Positions 56,401 through 64,000 of a stretch of DNA of 64,000 nt are shown piece after piece (position 1 is the stretch's first letter; each line of letters starts with the position of its first letter). The notes below the pieces were generated by a model. It saw nothing but the letters and a program-made list of their open reading frames with translations. It made no database searches and was not told the origin of the DNA. Made by a program: the position numbers and the translations under genes. The stretch is from Heterocephalus glaber (lineage: Eukaryota > Chordata > Mammalia > Rodentia > Bathyergidae): the NCBI RefSeq assembly GCF_000247695.1, contig NW_004624742.1, forward strand, positions 9,640,024 through 9,704,023. Reading direction: 5' to 3'.

Positions 56401-59400
56401 TGCTTCTCAGTTGGCTCAAGAAATCAAGATAAAACAATTTCTCTAAACAAAGAATAAATACTAAAGCTATCTTTGTATTTGATTTTTTCCTAGGATCCAA
56501 GTTCACCTTTGGCCAGGTCCAACAGTAAGTGAAAAGGATCTGGAGAAATTCTTTCAGGAGTAACCTTAGCCACTAGACCACCTAAGGGCTCCACAAGTAT
56601 ACACGCTTATTCTTTTCAAAGGGAAGAAAAAGTGGCTTTTTGGAATAAAAACACTTTAAAGAAACTAAGAGATGTGTGCAAAATAGAGAAAGAAAATCTA
56701 CAATCCTCTGATTTGGGGAGAAATCCTGAAGTCATAGAAGGGATATCCTTGTCATCCAAGGGTGATCCATGGAAAGACTCAGAGGAGACACCTCTGGGTA
56801 TCAAAAGGCCTCTGTGTTTATCTAAGCAGGAACCGTGTAGGGGCAGTTTTGTGAGACTATTGCAAAATTTGCGTATGTGCAAATCAACTATAATCACATG
56901 GCAATCAATTTCATCTTCAGTCTATCTTGAACAATTGTGTAGCAGTAACTGGCTGTGATTTACTTGGTGTTTAAATTCTATTTTCTTCCTTATTTTTATC
57001 ATGTTCTACCCTTACCCATGGTCCTTACAGTGTAAAATATGTTAAAACTAAAATATATTTAAAATGAAACCACTTGCATTTGATGTTCTTTACTTTATGT
57101 CGAGTCATTGTCTAGTTCTCCTTTTACTGTAGGTGTAAGCCTAGCATCTGAACAATCTCAACTACTTTTCAGTCTTATCAGTAGTCTTTTTGTCTTCCTA
57201 ACATTTATGCCTCCTTCTCTTGTGACTTCTGTTCTTACTACCATAAAGAATCTTCTAGGAGGTTTTCAATTTTCCTGGATTTCCTCCCTCAAATACCCTC
57301 TTGATTCTGTACTTGATAATATATTTCTTAGACCTGATTCTTTTGGTCTCTTTTAGATGCTATAGTTCTAAGAACACTATAGAAGTCTTTTACACCAAAG
57401 TGTGATGGCCTAGTTCTTGCACTTGCACCTCAAATACTGGTAGCAAGCTTTTCTCCAAGATATCACTGAGTTTCCATGTTTGAGCACACCCCTGAATCTG
57501 CATCATAAGGATGCAGGCATTGACTTGAGCATGTTCTGCATATTTTAATGGTTATATATATAGCAGGCAATTTCTCTTAACTAGACACTTAAAAAACTGC
57601 CTTCAGTTTGCTGAAAATGGAACACATACAATTAGTATTTATGGATGCAGTTGTGAAGACGTCAATATCAGGAAGCAGATGGACAGGGGAAGGGGGAAAG
57701 GCATATGAAGTGCTTGGCTTTTATGGAAGACCAAGAGAGACAAACAAAAACAAACAAAATCCACCACCATTTTGAATGTTGTTCTGTATGAATATGAAAA
57801 AAATGGTCAGGGATAAATCAAATTTTAGGCTCCTCCCTCCTCTGGATATTTCCTTTCTAACGGTGCCACCTCTGCTTGTGATCTTGAAAGGGTAAAAACT
57901 GTTCCAAAGGCCAATATGAGCAAGTACTCCTCCAAAGCAACATGTATATTTTAGATGCCAACAGCAAAGAGAGAGTTTTTAAAAGGCAACAAAATAGGGT
58001 CTGGTAGAGAACATTAATAACAACTACTTACAGGAGGTAGAGCAGGTATGCCTCTCATTGTTCAAGAACTGCCCTTGCTGATACATATGGCAGTTCCTGG
58101 ACATGGTAATAGAGAAACCATGTCTTTGGGAATCAAAACAGAACCTAATTATAAGTGAAGTTCAGTGGATTTCTCCTATGACCTGACTTCATTATTGACA
58201 ATGGCTGCCTCTTGTTATCCATTAGGACTTTGGAAGCCAGCTGCATAATAAGGGTTTTGTGAGCCCCAACAATCATAAGATAGTTGGCATGACTGCACTT
58301 CTACCTTCCTGTAACCATGTATTTTGTTTGAAGAAAGAAGGAGTAAGTACACTTGAAGCAAAAGTGGTGAAAGCTTTTAGTGATTTTTTTTTTTTGGTTA
58401 TATGTGAATATACATTTGGCAAATTCCATTGCTGAAGGACTTTTGGTATGATAGTAGTGGTCATTCCCTTCTCCTATCCACTTTTCTCTTCTGTTTCCCT
58501 TGGCAATGTTCCTGCTCCCTTTGTAACCACTTCAGCCCTCCCTTTAGAGAAGAGAAGATGAACAGAGGTTTACTGCTATTTCCCTTGCAGGGCAAAAAAG
58601 GACCTTTTCTTTTCACATCTGAGTGATTAACCAACAAAGGGGCAGGCACCCACGCACTTTCTGTACTGTCCATATGGATGGCTCTCCTGCAAAAGTGGTC
58701 TCATGAGCAACCCAAATAAGCCAATTTGCCAATGTCAAGCAGCTAATATATAATCTGGCTAACTTAAAGTGTTTTGCATTAGACTGCTAAGTAATCATTA
58801 TAAACTGAGGTTGCTGTTTACCTTCAGCCTAGTGCTGCTTTAGTCAGGGTAAGGTAGTTTGAACAGTAAAATCTAGCAGCAATGCTGTAGCACCAAAACC
58901 AACAAGCCTCCAAATCAGCTGAAAGCTTCAAGTCCCACGTAAGTTCTAGGATCCAGCAAAACCAGCTCTCCTCTGACTTGCTGAAGTCCCTGATCCTAAA
59001 GACTTCAATGAAGAAATTATTAGTCTTGTGCTTTCTGATAATTGTGGACTAAATAGGCAATCCCTTGGCCCTATAATTCTGATAGAAGTGATGGAGTTGG
59101 TGATGGTGGTAGCAGAAGTGGTGGTGCGTGTGAATATTTATTGCAAACTTATTCTTCACCTAGGAAGTTCTTGGCAGGAATTTAAAATGTAAGGGTTATA
59201 AACTAATAAATGTGCTTTGAACAGTGCCAGCTTTACAGTCAAGAGAGGGCAGTACATGGGACTATTAAGGATAATAAGAAGAAGATTCTCTGATGGGAAC
59301 TCTAATAAATGTAGTAGCATGCTGTAATAAAGACCACTAGAAAATGGATGAGGTATAACAAAATTATTCATAAAGAGAAATGGAAAAAGATGTCATGCTG

Positions 59401-61240
59401 AGTGGTTACATGCAGTTATATCGACACTAACAAGGTTATCACTAGAAGCTGAGTGCTAGTACTTTCACATATGTTTTCTAACTAGCACAAAGAGAGACTG
59501 TTTTTATCTTGAAGAACAGGAGAGCCTGGAGTTAGAGGTGTGCTAAATCTTGCTACTGATTTTTAATAATTCAGAGCCAAATAGCAGTAATGGTTCATGT
59601 AGGGTCAGTTTAATGAACAAAGCAACCTCACTTCAGGTTGTTTGATGGAAGGCTCTCTGCCAAGTTGCTAACTGGTACACTTTACAGCTATCTCCAGGGT
59701 TCTTTTTGATATGATATTATCCTCCTCACATACTGTGCTTTCTATACACCAAATATAATGTGGTGCCACAAGCTAGAATGAAAACACTAAAAGAGTTTTC
59801 AAATGAACCCACGAGCTTTTTCTCAGAAGCTGTAGTAATACTAGAAAAACAGGCAGCTTCCCTGTTCACATACCTCTCAAACAAGTTTTCCAGGGACCAC
59901 ACTAATTCAAAGAGCTGGTTAAAAAGCATTATGGCCATTCTCAGAGCTGAGAAGAGACATCTACTCACAATATTTTCATTATCTTCTGCTAACCACCAAA
60001 CAATGGCAATAGATTTATGTGACGTTAAACACAGAGAGACTGATTATAATCTATCCAATAAATTCATTGATAAGCAGTTATTTTACGGACACAAGACCCT
60101 CTATTTCTGTGAAGTTTCCTTGCATGATAGATTGAAATAGTTCTTTTATTACATCAATGAGTTTTAAATTCAACCCACGGGAAGAAATTTAACTTAGAGA
60201 CTTGAGACATTTGGGGCTTTTTTTTAAAGATCAAAATCATGTCAAGACATTGGTGGCAAAAATCTCAAGCCAATGAAAATCACTGAAAGTATTTTTACTA
60301 CTGGAATTGACCTCAGGGGATTTTGCTTTTAGATTCCATTTTAATTGAAATTCAGGTTCTATGGGACAGGAGGCCAGGGCATCCATTACCATTGGAATTC
60401 GTTGTCAAATTCTACAGCTTTGGCCATGTGCTCTTCTGCACTGATCTGAGCTTCTTGGAATGCAAATTCATCTTGCTTCTCTCCCCTCTAGAAACCTAAG
60501 CTGATGTTTGGTGTATACTTAGAGCTACTCCTGTAAGCAGTGAGTAAATTTTGGGTTGTTCAGCATTACAGCTTTTGGAATATTTCTTCTTCTCTGTCCT
60601 CTGCTCTTTGTTGTCATCACAAAGTACATACTTAGACACATTTTGGAAATACTTAGGAAGCCCAAGTGTGGGTGGGTGGACTTCCCATGACTCCCTCCTA
60701 GAAAACGTTGTGCAGAAAGTGCTCCCTTGTCCCTGGCTCCACAGAGATATCACACAATGCCATACAATATTCAGATACCTTCTGCTTCGGATGCAGGTTC
60801 CTATCGAATTTGATGCAGGTTCCTAGTTCCCAAATGCCACTTGCCCTGGATTTCCTTAGTGGGCCAACAGGCCTGGAACAGAGGCAGGTTCTAAGTCACA
60901 GGCTGTGAATGCTAGCATGATATGAGCACTGATTCTCCAGGGTAAGCTACTTTTTCAGGGAGGCTCGGGTTTCTTGGAGCATTTCCACACTGAAGAGGGA
61001 CTAAAGTTAAAGCATTTATGAGTGAAAAATGAGGGGCAAGGGACTGGGCATGAGGTTTAAGGTGAGAAACAATGCTGGTTTCTGAAGTCATGGATACTAG
61101 CCATTCTGTGCCCTTCGGGTAGAGCCCTGCCCATGGTTCTCCCGTGGGGCAGTGACTTTCATGTTGCTAGTAGGGAAGGATTAAATCTCTGCCCTAATAT
61201 CATTATTTAAAATAATATCATATAGCTGGAAACTTTACAG
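53470..61240. other. Mostly unique AT-rich DNA, no gene seen
   Basis: Over 7 kb without a recognised SINE, L1 or LTR. A (GT)n run occurs at about 56206-56218. The longest open frame (59760-60140, 126 codons) and a frame at 56632-56958 match no family I know, and such lengths are expected by chance in DNA of this size and composition. A direct repeat of 14 bp occurs at 60790 and 60812. Confidence 0.4.
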
Positions 61241-61375
61241 TTTGAAAATTCATTCACTTCATCTAATTTTGTCAACACTATTTTACTTTATAGGTGAGAA
61301 AACTGAGGTTTATAAACTATGAGATCTGTCACTCATCCTAAGTGGAAAACTGGGACTGTAAATGGAGGCTTTCTC
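61240..61375 (-). repeat. MIR fragment (antisense)
   Basis: TCATCTAATTTTGTCAACAC, TATTTTACTTTATAGGTGAG, AAAACTGAGGTTTATAAACT and TGGAAAACTGGGACTGTAAA. The GAAAACTGAGG phrase is the MIR hallmark. Confidence 0.6.
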
Positions 61376-61462
61376 TCCCCACATCCATAGATTTCTGCCT
61401 TCAGAAACACATATAGGGTACTCCCTCCTTATCTCTGCCTAGACCTGCAATAGATGCCTAAA

Positions 61463-61517
61463 TCTCTCTCCTTCTCTCCCTCCCTCCCTCTCCCTCCCTC
61501 TCCCCCCCTCCCTCTCT
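61463..61517. repeat. Polypyrimidine (CTCCCT)n tract
   Basis: 55 uninterrupted pyrimidines with repeated CTCCCTCCCTC units. A mirror-like polypurine/polypyrimidine tract of this length can form triplex (H-) DNA. Simple repeat, not a gene. Confidence 0.92.
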
Positions 61518-61822
61518 ATTTGACACTTTGGGGCCACAGTTGACTGAGTGAAAGTAAAACCAAAGAAAACAAAACCGTGGATTAGGGAGGACTATTGTAG
61601 ATCTTTTGTCAGATACTAACAGCTTAGCTATTTTCACAGTTATCTTTAGAAATAGGAAGCAGAAATTCACAGACAAGGACATAGGCAGATGAACTTTGAA
61701 AGAGGCTGGGTAGATTTGTTCCATAATATCCAGCCATGGAGGAAGGTCTGGGGCAATATGCTGGCATGGAGAAGCTGGTGCTTGGGGCCTTGGGGAAGAA
61801 GCAGACAGTAAATATCCCTAAT

Positions 61823-61856
61823 AGAGGAGAGGAGAGGAGAGGAGAGAGGAAAGGAA
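61823..61856. repeat. Polypurine (GGAGA)n tract
   Basis: 34 uninterrupted purines with GGAGA units, about 300 bp downstream of the polypyrimidine tract and of opposite strand composition. Confidence 0.88.
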
Positions 61857-63135
61857 CTTGGATGAGCTCTAAAGACCAACTTCTCCTTTCCAACTTTGCC
61901 TTGGGGAGCAATACAAGGAGAGCCGATTAGTGCAGGTCTTCATGCTTTGTACATGAAAGTGAGTAAGACTTATTGAGGGGAAACTAATGTAAGCAAAGCC
62001 TTCCATTTCCAAGGAGTAATTAAAATTGTGCTTGTAAAGGTTGCTGATTCCCTATCTCTCTGGGTCATGCAGGGTAACAGCATAGTAGAACCATGATATA
62101 AGTTCTCCTGGAAAGAATGTGTTAAAGAAATCAGTATTACAGAAAGAAAGAAAAATGGGAACTACCAGGAAATCTTTCAAAGACACTGCATCATTGTTAC
62201 TAGGAGGAAATGCCACACATAACTTCAGAGTAACTGTTTATATGGTGGAAAATCAATTTTGAAAAATATAAGCAGTGGTCACAGCAGGCCCCTACCTAGC
62301 ATTTGAAATAAACCTCCCTTAAGTAGAACATAATTATTCTCTTTGGCTTATAAAGCATTGGCTGTCATAAGCAATAAAAATATTTACTTAATGCAACTGT
62401 CCCTAACCTGTTTATCAAATATAACCACTGCCATAGAAATGAAATCCTGGCACGGGTGCCCAGACACGTGGGTGATGTCTATTGTAGGAGGTCATTTCTT
62501 ACTGAGAGATAATGAGGGCAACAATTGCAAGGATCAACATGCCAAAGGTCCTTCCCACTGCATTCTCCATGTGGCATGCTCACCAACCCAGCCAGCCACA
62601 TTTTATCTATGAGATACACACTCATCACATGAATTTATTTTGAAGCCAAACTGGATTTTTTTTCATTGTATCTATGACTTTTTAATGGTGAATGTGGGTT
62701 TCGTACCCACTTCCAGTCTGCAAAAGGATCTATTCTACTAAAAATAAATATTAATTCTACCCACTTTCCTTTTTGAGACACTCTCTCAATCCAGAAAGGT
62801 TCTCAAGAATCTACAGCTTAGTACATACTCCCATGGCTTGAGAAGTTAGGTATTTATTTTATTATTCTTTACATCATCTGGCATGTGAAAAGTTGGCATC
62901 TTCTTAAGAGTTTTCTGCTCTAAAACTTACTTGTGTATAGTGAGAGATCAATGGAGTGGCCATTCTAAAGGGTTTCAGTTTGTAAGTGACTAGCTAGACA
63001 GTCACTTTGCTAGCTAGGTTAAGCTTTGACAACATAAAATGCAGAGATTTCGTTAAAGCAATGTATTTTTGACGTTGTTAATTGAGAACTAGTTGTTACA
63101 GTCAACAAGTAAGCAATTTAATATGATTTGAAGAA
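61857..63135. other. Unique DNA, no gene seen
   Basis: No named repeat or exon was recognised. Confidence 0.4.
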
Positions 63136-63140
63136 GTCTG

Positions 63141-63275
63141 GGATTTTTTTTAACCTTTATTATTGTGAAGTACAATATACACACAAAGAAATCCACAAAG
63201 TGGAAATATACAGCTCAGTGTTTCATCACAAAGGAAACATCTCTGTGATCACCACCCTCAAGCTTAAAAATGCTA
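63141..63275. repeat. Old L1-like 3' fragment (orientation unclear)
   Basis: AACCTTTATTATTGTGAAGT, ACAATATACACACAAAGAAA, TCCACAAAGTGGAAATATAC, AGCTCAGTGTTTCATCACAA and GATCACCACCCTCAAGCTTA resemble the known L1M 3' UTR phrase (TGTACAGCTTGATGAATTTTC, ACCACCACCC). Moderate similarity. Confidence 0.5.
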
Positions 63276-63295
63276 GGCATGGTGAGAATTCCTGT

Positions 63296-63420
63296 TAATA
63301 TTCATTAATTATTTCAGCAGATAGTTTTTTAATATCCCTACTTTGTACTAAGCATTGTCCTAGGCATACAGTAATTATGATAGAGTAGGGGAAACAAATA
63401 ATTAACAAATGAGTATATAA
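63296..63420 (-). repeat. LINE2 fragment (antisense)
   Basis: ATATTCATTAATTATTTCAG, TATCCCTACTTTGTACTAAG, CATTGTCCTAGGCATACAGT and ACAAATAATTAACAAATGAG follow the antisense L2 3' end order. Confidence 0.7.
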
Positions 63421-63845
63421 TATGTCAAGTAGACACGTGACACAGAGAGAAACAGAGCAGGTTAAGAAATGTAGGCAGCCAGGGTGCAGAAGGACAACTG
63501 AGTCAGACACAGAGGTGCTGGGGAGTTTGGGGGCTTTGGCTTTGTGTTGCAGGTACCTAACCCACAACGTCCTTCATAAATGTCTGCCAAGTGAATGGAG
63601 TGGTGATACAGTCATGTATTCATAAGAGAACAAAGCAAGCCCAAACATAAGCAGGAAACAGCAAAAACAACCGAAAATTAGTTAGCTTTGTGAACAGCAT
63701 GGTTAGGCAAATGGCATTTTGGCAGGGCAAATTAAAAGTGGCCATTAAATTTCAGACACTGTGTTAGGAACAGGAAATGTGAGTCATTTTCAGACATTTC
63801 CTTCTGAAATTATTAGACTGAACTAAGATTTTACATGTTAAACAG

Positions 63846-64000
63846 AACTTTAAACACTGCTGGTGGGAGTGCAGGCTGATGCAACCACTGTGGAAATCAG
63901 TATGGAGACACCTCAAAGAACTAGGACTAGAGGTCTTATTTGACCCAGCTATTCCCCTGCTGGGTATCTTCCCCAAAGAATTAAAAGAATCATACCACAG
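63846..64000 (+). mobile_element. 5'-truncated L1 running off the right edge
   Basis: It begins GCAGGCTGATGCAACCACTG, continues CAGTATGGAGACACCTCAAA, CTATTCCCCTGCTGGGTATC and ends in the window at AAAGAATCATACCACAG. It matches the ORF2 C-terminal part also present near 30425 and 45290. It is cut by the end of the window. Confidence 0.85.

Noticed and set aside
59760..60140. 126-codon open frame with an antisense open frame
   Set aside because: No family was recognised; both strands are open, which is common in AT-rich DNA lacking stop-rich runs. No evidence of an exon.
1..64000. CRISPR arrays, operons, prokaryotic features
   Set aside because: The sequence is mammalian; no spaced identical repeats or ribosome-binding patterns were seen.

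Overview
The window looks like ordinary AT-rich, non-coding mammalian chromosomal DNA, probably a gene-poor intergenic region or a long intron. It contains L1 and L2 LINEs, MIRs, LTRs with 5-bp target duplications, a Tigger/pogo DNA transposon, (AC)n and (GA)n microsatellites, and SINEs of two rodent types. The SINEs point to a rodent: ID-like tRNA-derived elements, a B1 with the 29-bp internal duplication, and B1 fused 5' of an ID unit. The ID-like copies differ from the mouse/rat ID consensus downstream of box A, so a non-murid rodent is likely. Beaver or another mouse-related lineage is a guess that cannot be proved here.

No intact protein-coding gene was found. The long open frames that can be recognised belong to dead transposons: a Tigger transposase (about 22.5-24.3 kb) and an L1 ORF1/ORF2 (about 40.4-45.7 kb). 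Two short unexplained open segments are listed as low-confidence candidates: a signal-peptide-like first exon at 48465, and a Cys/Trp-containing open segment at 17262-17543.

Layout. 0-20 kb: mostly unique AT-rich DNA with scattered MIR/L2, two ID-like SINEs, one B1-ID dimer and one antisense MaLR-type LTR. 20.6-26.4 kb: an old L1 interrupted by a full-length Tigger (22230-24788), which itself carries a B1; a B1-ID dimer sits in the L1 3' part. 28.4-34.2 kb: L1 fragments on both strands, two LTRs and an (AC)n tract. 34.6-39.5 kb: repeat-poor DNA with a Z-DNA-prone (GT)n/(GC)n tract. 40.4-45.7 kb: a long L1 with two nested ID-like SINEs. 46-64 kb: MIR/L2 relics, one more ID-like SINE, an older ID-like copy, a short hAT-like element, purine/pyrimidine tracts, and a 5'-truncated L1 running off the right edge.

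The main content is a readable insertion stratigraphy (old L1, then Tigger or LTR, then rodent SINEs) and a strand bias of the SINEs. I found no CRISPR array, operon, new defence system or other undescribed biological system. Repeat family names come from recognition of consensus features and were not checked against a database.
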